Source: Methylococcaceae bacterium (GTDB taxonomy: Bacteria; Pseudomonadota; Gammaproteobacteria; Methylococcales; Methylomonadaceae). Taken from it: a stretch of 11,856 bases of DNA. Position numbers and translations under genes: made by a program. Positions within the stretch are counted from its first letter, which is position 1. The number at the start of each line of letters is the position of its first letter. The notes under the pieces were generated by a model. The model was not told the DNA's origin. It searched no databases and saw only the letters and a list, made by a program, of their open reading frames with translations. Location of the stretch: positions 1 through 11,856 of the forward strand of contig SXIZ01000084.1 in NCBI GenBank assembly GCA_005779525.1, given 5' to 3'. Of the stretch, positions 1 to 5,457 are shown piece after piece.

Positions 1-280
1 GCATGACGATCAGTAAGTCATCACGTAATTCATCTTTTAAAACTTTGAGTTTACGCGCATATTCATGGGCAGCGACGGTGTCATGGATGGAGCAGGGGCC
101 TATGATCAGTAATAAACGGTCATCTTGTTTACTTAAAATCCGATGTATTTCGTTTCTGGTGCTCCAGGTGGTATCGGCAGCAGCTTCAGTCAACGGCATT
201 TCTTCCAGGCATTTCACCGGAGCAATGACCTCCTGTACGCCAATTATTCTTAAATCATCAGTATTATGTTTACTATGCAT
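1..280 (-). CDS. aroG: DAHP synthase, AroG type (N-terminal part, cut by window edge)
   Basis: 3-Deoxy-7-phosphoheptulonate synthase condenses phosphoenolpyruvate with erythrose 4-phosphate, the first step of the shikimate pathway, in the cytoplasm. Only the first 93 codons are inside the window; the gene continues past base 1. The translation begins MHSKHNTDDLRIIGVQEV and holds DDRLLLIIGPCSIHDTVAAH at residues 53-72. That block contains the family signature GPCSIHD, whose Cys63 matches the metal-binding cysteine of the E. coli enzymes. The opening DDLRI and the spacing resemble E. coli AroG more than AroF, but which feedback type (Phe, Tyr or Trp) it is cannot be told from this fragment. The ATG at 278-280 gives the family's usual N-terminus. 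An in-frame ATG at 299-301 would add seven residues and has AGGA nine bases before it, so the start is not certain. No leader peptide or attenuator is visible upstream. Confidence 0.93.
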   Translation of the reverse strand, partial: MHSKHNTDDLRIIGVQEVIAPVKCLEEMPLTEAAADTTWSTRNEIHRILSKQDDRLLLIIGPCSIHDTVAAHEYARKLKVLKDELRDDLLIVM

Positions 281-656
281 GGGGCTCTCTTCAGTGAACA
301 TTGCAATGAATCCTAGGTATCCAAATCTGCCAAGCGGGGTGACCATCAAATTGGAAATGGGGGGTCTTGCAAAAACGGAGCATTTTAACTGGTTTTAAAA
401 CTTAAATGTAGGTCTTTGTGTCTTTTGCAGCACGGAGGAAGTCTAAAAGCGTATCTAGCTAAGTGACAAGGAAAAGCCACTGATTTTGGTGCTAAGATAC
501 TAACAAAAAAGCAAACTTAAAGCAGCATCTCTCATTAGTCGCCAAAGTCTAAAATACTTAAGCGACTAATGAGAATGAATATAAGGCTAAAAAACAGATG
601 AAAGGTCTTGTAAATTCGGGGTGTGATTGACGTGTGACGGGTTTTATTTTAAGAGC
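281..656. other. Intergenic region between aroG and the AP2-like gene
   Basis: This 376-bp stretch lies upstream of aroG and downstream of the minus-strand AP2-like gene. The only long plus-strand frame reaching into it is the antisense of aroG and has no family resemblance. It holds a perfect 13-bp inverted repeat (530-574) and a 10-bp direct repeat AAGTCTAAAA at 439-448 and 545-554, the second copy falling in the loop of the inverted repeat. No tRNA and no clear sigma-70 promoter were recognised. The aroG promoter must lie in the right part of this region, read on the minus strand. Confidence 0.5.
530..574. repeat. Perfect 13-bp inverted repeat with 19-bp spacer
   Basis: The arms are TCTCATTAGTCGC (530-542) and GCGACTAATGAGA (562-574), an exact reverse-complement match. 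Inside the spacer, AAGT (545-548) and ACTT (556-559) can pair as well, giving a two-part hairpin with a 7-base loop. It lies 83-127 bases beyond the stop codon of the AP2-like gene, read on the minus strand. There the nearest T-run (TTTTTT) starts about 19 bases after the stem, so it is a poor intrinsic terminator. It could be a protein-binding dyad, an RNA-stabilising hairpin or the remnant of a mobile element. The structure is certain and the role unknown. Confidence 0.7.
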
Positions 657-1190
657 TTACGTGGCCCCAAGGTCAGGGTTGTCATACATACGCACTTTCT
701 TCCAGCCAGCAAATTTTTCCTCGTGGAATATTAAGTCGTGGTCAATAGAATGCTCGTAACACATCCTAAACAGTCGCGCGGTGCGAAATGCATGTAACTC
801 ATCATCTGCGGTTACTGTTTGCACGTTTCCCACTTGAAATGTTTTATTACACGATTTTCGGTTTTTAACCCAGAACACGGTGTAGCACAAGTAACTTTTA
901 TCTTTGCGGTGATCATACTTAATAGTTCTGGAAACCCCTGTCACCCCGGTCGTTGTTTTATTTTTGGGGGGTTTAAGGAATCGGGTTTTGCTACCCTTCA
1001 GCACTACGAGCATTTGATCGCGCCAAGTTATCGCTGCCTTTAATGACTTGCTGCGCCCACCCCAGAGCTTATGAGAAAAGTATCGACTATTTTCTTTTCC
1101 GCGTCTGACAATGCGGACTTGGTAGCCGAAGGCATCTGGTTCGGTAATGTGTTTGTTTTTCACTGTAGTATTAGGACTTCGCTTTACCAT
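657..1190 (-). CDS. Protein with two AP2-like DNA-binding modules
   Basis: The 177-residue basic protein appears to contain two copies of an AP2/ERF-like fold. The first (about residues 22-62) has GYQVRIVRRG, then RYFSHKLWGG, then KAAITWRDQML. The second (about 82-146) has GVTGVSRT, then YTVFWVKN, KTFQVG and AFRTARLFRMCYE. The order, three short beta strands with Trp/Tyr/Phe and Arg followed by an amphipathic helix rich in Ala and Arg, is that of AP2 domains, which in bacteria occur alone or joined to HNH homing endonucleases. No HNH or integrase domain is present, so a sequence-specific DNA-binding protein is the best guess. Its targets are unknown. The ATG at 1188-1190 has no clear Shine-Dalgarno sequence. 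The gene is divergent from the peroxiredoxin gene and is not in an operon. The assignment rests on pattern recognition only. Confidence 0.7.
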   Translation of the reverse strand: MVKRSPNTTVKNKHITEPDAFGYQVRIVRRGKENSRYFSHKLWGGRSKSLKAAITWRDQMLVVLKGSKTRFLKPPKNKTTTGVTGVSRTIKYDHRKDKSYLCYTVFWVKNRKSCNKTFQVGNVQTVTADDELHAFRTARLFRMCYEHSIDHDLIFHEEKFAGWKKVRMYDNPDLGAT

Positions 1191-1332
1191 AAAAATTAAC
1201 TAGATAAGTTTTAGTTATCTCTCTGCCAAATTATCGAATAGATCTATAGCAAAGATATTATTACAAATCTTGGAGCTAAAGTGCGAATTATTTTTTTATA
1301 AAAACACTTATTTCATTCAGTATTTGTTTATC

Positions 1333-1344
1333 TAACTATAGTTA
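1333..1344. promoter_or_regulatory. 12-bp perfect palindrome TAACTATAGTTA, possible operator
   Basis: The sequence equals its own reverse complement. The same half-site TAACTA, in inverted orientation with a 9-bp gap, lies at 1197-1217 directly before the AP2-like gene. Recurrence of one half-site in a shared control region suggests binding by a dimeric regulator, which might be the adjacent AP2-like protein itself; that link is only a guess. In such AT-rich DNA a short palindrome could also arise by chance. Confidence 0.35.
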
Positions 1345-1405
1345 AGTATTACAAATATATGAAAAAAAATGACGAAAAATGTTAGTTTTGTGGGCTATTG
1401 CTAAG

Positions 1406-1434
1406 TTTTATGAACAAATACCTAGCTTTATAGT
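1406..1434 (+). promoter_or_regulatory. Possible promoter of the peroxiredoxin gene
   Basis: TATAGT (1429-1434) is a good -10 element. Seventeen bases upstream is only TTTTAT (1406-1411), a poor -35, which would fit a promoter that needs an activator. Initiation would be near 1441, giving a leader of about 75 bases. The near-palindrome CCACTAAGCTTTGTGG (1452-1467) would sit just downstream of the start site. No convincing OxyR-type site was recognised. Confidence 0.3.
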
Positions 1435-1516
1435 GTAAAATGTCCGGTGATCCACTAAGCTTTGTGGTAAATGCAGTAGTTGTAACTTTTTGATTTATAA
1501 ACAATGGAGTTAAGAA

Positions 1517-2122
1517 ATGAGTGTATTAGTTGGTAAACAAGCCCCCGATTTTACAGTTCCTGCAGTTTTGGCTGATGGTCAGATTGTTGATGCATATTCT
1601 TTTTCAGAAGCGACTCGTGGTAAATATGCGGTGGTTTTCTTTTATCCTTTGGATTTCACCTTCGTATGTCCTAGTGAATTGATTGCGTTGGATCATCGTA
1701 TTGATGAGTTTAAAAGTCGTAATGTAGAAGTGGTTGGTGTATCAATCGATTCGCATTTTACACACAATGCGTGGCGTAATACTCCAATCAATCAAGGCGG
1801 TATTGGTCCTGTCAGTTACACCTTAGCGGCAGATATTGCGCACACTATTTGTAAAGATTAGGACGTTGAAGCCAGTGCACCTGCGGTTGCCTATCGTGGA
1901 AGCTTTTTAATTGATCGTTCAGGTAAAGTACGTCATCAAGTGGTTAATGATTTACCCTTAGGACGTAATGTTGATGAACTGTTACGCATGGTAGATGCTT
2001 TACAATTCCACGAAGAACATGGCGAAGTTTGCCCTGCGGGTTGGAAAAAAGGTGATGCGGGTATGAATGCAAATCCTCAGGGCGTTGCAGAATATTTAGA
2101 TAAGCACGCAGATAAACTGTAA
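1517..2122 (+). pseudogene. Typical 2-Cys peroxiredoxin interrupted by one in-frame TAG
   Basis: Prx1/AhpC-family peroxiredoxins reduce hydrogen peroxide and organic peroxides in the cytoplasm. Read through, the frame has 201 positions. The peroxidatic Cys51 sits in FYPLDFTFVCPSEL with the catalytic Thr48, the conserved Arg is 127 in AYRGSFLID, and the resolving Cys172 is in HGEVCPAGW. A GGIG motif lies before residue 100. Codon 115 is TAG (1859-1861), in the context TICKD-stop-DV where the family has DYGV, so it replaces a conserved tyrosine; TAT or TAC to TAG needs one base change. Both halves are otherwise intact and in the same frame. The 114-residue product would lack the catalytic Arg and the resolving Cys and should be inactive. 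The start is well supported by GGAG at 1506-1509. Explanations are a recent nonsense mutation, a sequencing error, or readthrough. TAG also ends mutY here, which argues against general reassignment. Confidence 0.9.
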
Positions 2123-2131
2123 TTAAACGGA

Positions 2132-2169
2132 CTCGCTTCGCGAGCGCACCGCTATTCATGGTGCGCTCG
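2132..2169. terminator. Strong hairpin between convergent genes, probable two-way terminator
   Basis: The arms CGAGCGCACC (2141-2150) and GGTGCGCTCG (2160-2169) pair perfectly over 10 bp around a 9-base loop. It lies between the peroxiredoxin stop (2122) and the stop of the minus-strand membrane protein gene (2179). A competing smaller hairpin, CTCGC (2132-2136) with GCGAG (2140-2144), uses part of the same left arm. No T-run follows directly on the plus strand (the next is at 2187), and only GTTTAATTA follows on the minus strand, so its strength as an intrinsic terminator is uncertain. Confidence 0.6.
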
Positions 2170-2178
2170 TTGCGGTGA

Positions 2179-2463
2179 TTACTGGGTTTTTTGCAAATCT
2201 TTGATAAGCTTCTGGCGGATGAAGTATGCCGCCACAATGGCAACCAGGGCTGGTGAGTAAGTGACTAGGTAATACATGAACATTGCCGTTTTAGGTAGCG
2301 TTGCCAGGATTGGGTTGGCGACCGTTAGTGTGACTACCCACCAAGTTAACCAGTAGCCAACTAGGCCAATAATTACCCATTTTACGGTTTCAGTTTGGTG
2401 TTGTTTGGCTGTTTGATAAAACCAAACCACCATCAGAATTCCTGCAATTTTTGCAAGCATCAT
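2179..2463 (-). CDS. Small three-helix inner-membrane protein, function unknown
   Basis: The 94-residue product starts MMLAKIAGILMVVWFYQT and has three hydrophobic stretches, at about residues 3-17, 28-49 and 60-82. The short polar link after the first is KQHQTETVK, and the tail is basic (RQKLIKDLQKTQ). The start is the first of two adjacent ATG codons (2461-2463), preceded on its strand by AAAGGGGA about seven bases away. A longer frame beginning at 2496 would add eleven residues but has no ribosome-binding site. I do not recognise a family; no catalytic motif is visible. It is convergent with the peroxiredoxin gene and divergent from the asmA-like gene, so it is transcribed alone. Confidence 0.8.
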   Translation of the reverse strand: MMLAKIAGILMVVWFYQTAKQHQTETVKWVIIGLVGYWLTWWVVTLTVANPILATLPKTAMFMYYLVTYSPALVAIVAAYFIRQKLIKDLQKTQ

Positions 2464-2571
2464 AATGTTTTCCCCTTTGTAGTTATTAAAGCACACCCGC
2501 TCAGTCAGGAGGCCTCAAGCTCTCCCCGATGTTTGTGATGCTTATCATATTACACAATCGCTGGCAGTGAT

Positions 2572-3921
2572 ATGAAAAAACGCTTAACCAAAAGTGCTCG
2601 AATTTTGATCTTCCTGGGGTTGGGTTGGGTGATCAGTTGTGGCATGCTAAGCGTAGTACTTAATTCATCGATTGCCCAACAGGGTTTGCTAAATTATGTG
2701 CAGACCTCTACCGGTATTCGCATCGAGATTGCTGGCGCTATTCGCTTTGCCGTATTCCCCTATCTCAGAGTGACTCTTGAGCAAGTCAAGGTGTACTTGA
2801 GCGAGGAGCAGAATGCGTCAGAATTTATTCGTCTCGGGAAAGCTGAATTAGAATTAAAGTTTTGGCCAGTGTTGCGAAATCAGTGGGTGCTACGGCGAGT
2901 TTTGTTGGAAGATTGGGCTGTTAATTGGGTGGGCGTTGCTCAGGGGGCGCAAGCCGAGACAACTCTGATGGCAAGCCAAACTGCAGGTCAAGCGAGTTGG
3001 GTTAGTAAGCATTTATCTATTGAGCAATTGATGATTAGACAGGGAAGGTTTCACGTTTTGCCTTATCCGCAACAACCTTTTGATGTGCGTTTTGAGGATA
3101 TAAACTTTCAATTAGATGGCTTGCGTTCAGGTCAACTGGCTGAGCTGCAGGTCAATAGCAATATCCATTTTGCAGAGCAGTCTTGGACGATTACGGGTCA
3201 AGCTCAGGTTTTTTTTGATAGTTTGATTTTTAAGGTCGCCGGCCTGAATGTGCAGCTAGCAACATCGAATGGCTTGGCACAAGCTAATTTTAGTATGCCT
3301 GCCTTAATTTATGAGCGTACGCCGCAAATTCTTCAGGCGACCGAAATGCAGTTGCAGAGTGCGCCATTATTGCTAAAGCTGAGTTTGGCTGGAACGGGAA
3401 CAGTCGATGCCGCAGATATACAGGGTAGGGTGGTGTTAGATAAGTTTAACCTAAGATCTTGGTTAGCGCGGTGGGGTATCCCTGCGGTAGAGCCAGAGAA
3501 TTTGACAACCCTGCAACAACTTGCCCTGGAGTTAAACTGGCATTTGACACCTGCAACGTTTGAAGTACACGATCTTAATTTGCTCATCGATCAAAGTCGA
3601 TTGCACGCCAATATTGGATTTAAGCGTGATACGCCAGTGGAGCTGACGTTTACTGTGCAACTGGATCAGTTAGATGTGACAAGATATTTTTACCCGAATT
3701 CCGACGGTGCTCCGTTAGTGTCAAGCGCAGATTTTTTACAAGGTAGCGCACCTGCTACCAGCCTGTTTTCAGATTTACAGACGCTACCTATAAATGGAAA
3801 GCTTAATATACATACTCTGAAATGGGGTGAAGTGGCCATGCAGGATGTAGCCTTAGATTTAACATCGCGTAGTGGTCAATTCGCTGTGCACCCCTCGATG
3901 TCAGGAGCGAGTCAACCTTAA
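2572..3921 (+). CDS. AsmA-family protein, shortened at the C-terminus
   Basis: AsmA-type proteins are anchored in the inner membrane by one N-terminal helix. They reach into the periplasm, where they are linked to outer-membrane assembly and lipid transport. Here residues 10-32 (ARILIFLGLGWVISCGMLSVVL) form the anchor. The AsmA N-terminal pattern follows, with LLNYVQTSTGIRIEIAGAIR at 39-58 and VFPYLRVTLEQVKVYL after it. The last recognisable block, near 408-443, is GKLNIHTLKWGEVAMQDVAL and then SGQFAVHP, which in E. coli AsmA lies about two thirds of the way along a chain of about 617 residues. Here the protein ends after only six more residues. The remaining 150-220 residues are absent and not present in another frame, because mutY starts 2 nt later. 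This looks like a deletion or a truncated but retained paralogue. The ATG at 2572 has only a weak ribosome-binding site. Confidence 0.8.
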   Translation: MKKRLTKSARILIFLGLGWVISCGMLSVVLNSSIAQQGLLNYVQTSTGIRIEIAGAIRFAVFPYLRVTLEQVKVYLSEEQNASEFIRLGKAELELKFWPVLRNQWVLRRVLLEDWAVNWVGVAQGAQAETTLMASQTAGQASWVSKHLSIEQLMIRQGRFHVLPYPQQPFDVRFEDINFQLDGLRSGQLAELQVNSNIHFAEQSWTITGQAQVFFDSLIFKVAGLNVQLATSNGLAQANFSMPALIYERTPQILQATEMQLQSAPLLLKLSLAGTGTVDAADIQGRVVLDKFNLRSWLARWGIPAVEPENLTTLQQLALELNWHLTPATFEVHDLNLLIDQSRLHANIGFKRDTPVELTFTVQLDQLDVTRYFYPNSDGAPLVSSADFLQGSAPATSLFSDLQTLPINGKLNIHTLKWGEVAMQDVALDLTSRSGQFAVHPSMSGASQP

Positions 3922-3923
3922 CT

Positions 3924-4982
3924 ATGCAATCCCAAAATTTTGCTGAACAAGTGCTGCTTTGGTATGCACAACACGGGCGTAAAAATTTACCCTGGCAAGT
4001 TGAGTTAACGCCTTACAAAGTTTGGTTATCTGAAATAATGTTACAGCAGACGCAAGTCGCGACGGTTATTCCTTATTTTTTACGCTTTGTTGCACGTTTC
4101 CCGGATATAGCCAGTCTAGCGGGTGCTGAATTAGATGAGGTGCTGAGTTACTGGGCGGGATTGGGATATTATGCGCGAGCTCGAAATTTACATAAAACAG
4201 CGCAATTAATTAGCCATCAGTATGCTGGACAATTTCCTGCGCAATTTGCTGAGTTGATTGCTTTGCCCGGCATTGGGCGTTCGACCGCAGGCGCGATTTT
4301 GAGTATCGCTTTTAAGCAAAGCCAGCCGATTTTGGATGGCAATGTCAAACGTGTTTTGACAAGATGTTTTGCAGTTGCGGGTTGGCCCGGGGATGCAAAA
4401 GTTGAGCAGGAGCTTTGGCTACTCAGTACCCACCTGACGCCTAAAACCCATACGGCAGAATATACGCAGGCCATGATGGATTTGGGTGCCACACTCTGTA
4501 CCCGTGCAAAACCTCATTGTGCTCAATGCCCACTACATTCGCAGTGCTTGGCTTTACAAGCGGGCAATGTGCTGGCGTATCCTACACCTAAGCCCCGACA
4601 ACCTCTACCTGTCAAACACGCTTGTTTGTTATTGCTGCATGTGAATGCCACAGTTTACTTGGAACGTAGGCCAGAACTGGGTATTTGGGGGGGCTTGTGG
4701 GCTTTACCCGAGTTTGCTACGAGTGCTGCGGCCATTGCATGGTGTGCTGAACAAGGCATTACTATCGTCGAACAGTCGCTATTACCTATTCGTCGTCACA
4801 CCTTTTCGCATTATCATCTGGATTACAGTGTCTTGCAGCTTAATCTCGCTCAGCCAATATTGAAGGTTGCAGAAACCAAGCACGCCGGATGGTATAATTT
4901 CCGCGAGGTGCAGCAAGTTGGATTGCCAGCACCAGTTAATCGTTTACTGCAACAATTTTTTGAGGAGGCTTTGCGTGACTAG
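3924..4982 (+). CDS. mutY: Adenine DNA glycosylase MutY
   Basis: MutY removes adenine mispaired with 8-oxoguanine or guanine, preventing G:C to T:A transversions. The product has 352 residues (350 in E. coli) and every hallmark. The catalytic acid Glu37 is in WLSEIMLQQTQV, the helix-hairpin-helix LPGIGRSTAGAI is at 114-125, and the catalytic Asp138 is in ILDGNVKR. The [4Fe-4S] cluster cysteines are C192, C199, C202 and C208. The C-terminal NUDIX-like 8-oxoG-recognition domain includes ERRPELGIWGGLWALPEF (247-264) and HTFSHYHLDY (292-301). The N-terminus MQSQNFAEQVLLWY aligns with the E. coli start. The ATG lies 2 nt after the asmA-like stop with only a distant AGGAG (16 nt away), so translation probably depends on coupling with the gene before. 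It ends in TAG within the start of yggX. Confidence 0.98.
   Translation: MQSQNFAEQVLLWYAQHGRKNLPWQVELTPYKVWLSEIMLQQTQVATVIPYFLRFVARFPDIASLAGAELDEVLSYWAGLGYYARARNLHKTAQLISHQYAGQFPAQFAELIALPGIGRSTAGAILSIAFKQSQPILDGNVKRVLTRCFAVAGWPGDAKVEQELWLLSTHLTPKTHTAEYTQAMMDLGATLCTRAKPHCAQCPLHSQCLALQAGNVLAYPTPKPRQPLPVKHACLLLLHVNATVYLERRPELGIWGGLWALPEFATSAAAIAWCAEQGITIVEQSLLPIRRHTFSHYHLDYSVLQLNLAQPILKVAETKHAGWYNFREVQQVGLPAPVNRLLQQFFEEALRD
4962..4977 (+). promoter_or_regulatory. Strong ribosome-binding site and GTG start of yggX inside mutY
   Basis: GAGGAGG (4962-4968) stands six bases before GTG (4975-4977). The GTG overlaps the mutY stop TAG (4980-4982), so the two frames share eight bases. This site fixes the yggX start; a longer frame opening at 4867 runs inside mutY and does not match the family N-terminus. 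Confidence 0.85.
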
Positions 4983-5244
4983 ATTAGTGAAATGTGCAAA
5001 ATTGGGTGTTGAAGCTGAAGGCTTAGAGACTCCCCCGTTTCCCGGGCCAAAAGGGCAGCTCATTTATGAAACTATTTCCAAGCAGGCGTGGGCAGAATGG
5101 TTAAAAACCCAAACTATGCTGATTAATGAATATCGTTTGGCCAGCTTTGATCCCAAAGCTAAAAAATTTTTAGAAGAAGAGCGCAATAAGTTTTTATTTG
5201 CTGGTGGTTTTAATATGCCGGAAGGCTATGTACCCCCCAAATAA
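4975..5244 (+). CDS. yggX: YggX, Fe(II)-trafficking / oxidative-damage protection protein
   Basis: YggX is a small cytoplasmic protein that protects Fe-S clusters and DNA from oxidative damage and has been linked to iron handling. The 89-residue product (E. coli about 91) reads (M)TRLVKCAKLGVEAEGL, with Cys7 at the position known in the enterobacterial protein. It continues with PPFPGPKGQLIYETISKQAW, QTMLINEYRL, FLEEERNKFLF and GYVPPK, all family blocks. It begins with GTG, overlapping the end of mutY by 8 nt, which implies co-transcription and translational coupling. The mutY-yggX pairing is common in gammaproteobacteria and fits a joint role in limiting oxidative damage. Confidence 0.96.
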   Translation: MTRLVKCAKLGVEAEGLETPPFPGPKGQLIYETISKQAWAEWLKTQTMLINEYRLASFDPKAKKFLEEERNKFLFAGGFNMPEGYVPPK

Positions 5245-5327
5245 TCCTGTCTAAGTGAGGGGCGCTGTCAATATGGAAATCAAGCCCGTAGTAGCGAATC
5301 TATGTTACTCTTAGTGGTTCAGAACTT

Positions 5328-5352
5328 AAGGGGCTGAAGTGTTTGGCCCCTT
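5328..5352 (+). terminator. Hairpin after yggX, possible operon terminator
   Basis: AAGGGGC (5328-5334) and GCCCCTT (5346-5352) pair perfectly over 7 bp around an 11-base loop, about 84 bases after the yggX stop and 105 bases before the next gene. The following bases are CGCTTGTCG, with no T-run, so this may be a weak terminator or an RNA 3'-end stabiliser. Confidence 0.45.
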
Positions 5353-5457
5353 CGCTTGTCGAATGATGGATGACACTTAACTCCAGTATTGGCTGTGTTT
5401 CTGGCGTAGTGTAGTAAAGTCAATGTGATTGCTCAGCATAATTATGAGGAACTTGCC

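Larger units (their letters stand above)
1191..1516. promoter_or_regulatory. AT-rich divergent intergenic region with several palindromes
   Basis: This 326-bp gap separates the start of the AP2-like gene (minus) from that of the peroxiredoxin gene (plus), so it must hold both promoters. Dyads seen are: TAACTA (1197-1202) facing TAGTTA (1212-1217); ATAGATCTAT (1238-1247); the perfect 12-bp palindrome TAACTATAGTTA (1333-1344); and CCACTAAGCTTTGTGG (1452-1467, one mismatched pair). The TAACTA half-site occurs both next to the AP2-like start and in the centre. No small gene or tRNA was found in the gap. Confidence 0.5.

Noticed and set aside
3..398. 131-codon plus-strand open frame
   Set aside because: It is the antisense of the aroG start. 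The minus strand encodes clear DAHP synthase sequence with GPCSIHD, whereas the plus frame resembles nothing and has a low-complexity Ser/Leu-rich composition.
1231..1290. OxyR-type binding site upstream of the peroxiredoxin
   Set aside because: ATAGATCTAT is a palindrome with ATAG/CTAT elements, but the four-element spacing of OxyR sites is not present, so it is noted only as a palindrome.
1517..2122. General reassignment of TAG (for example pyrrolysine) to explain the peroxiredoxin stop
   Set aside because: mutY ends with TAG at the family's normal length, and the 126-residue gene also ends with TAG, so TAG acts as stop here. Only local suppression or mutation remains possible.
1940..2122. 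Separate 60-residue gene starting inside the peroxiredoxin
   Set aside because: It is simply the C-terminal part of the interrupted peroxiredoxin. There is no ribosome-binding site before the internal start, and the homology runs unbroken across the upstream sequence.
5389..5417. Promoter TTGGCT-17-TAGTAA before the glycosidase gene
   Set aside because: Spacing is right, but both hexamers match the consensus poorly, and similar matches can be found by chance in most gaps.
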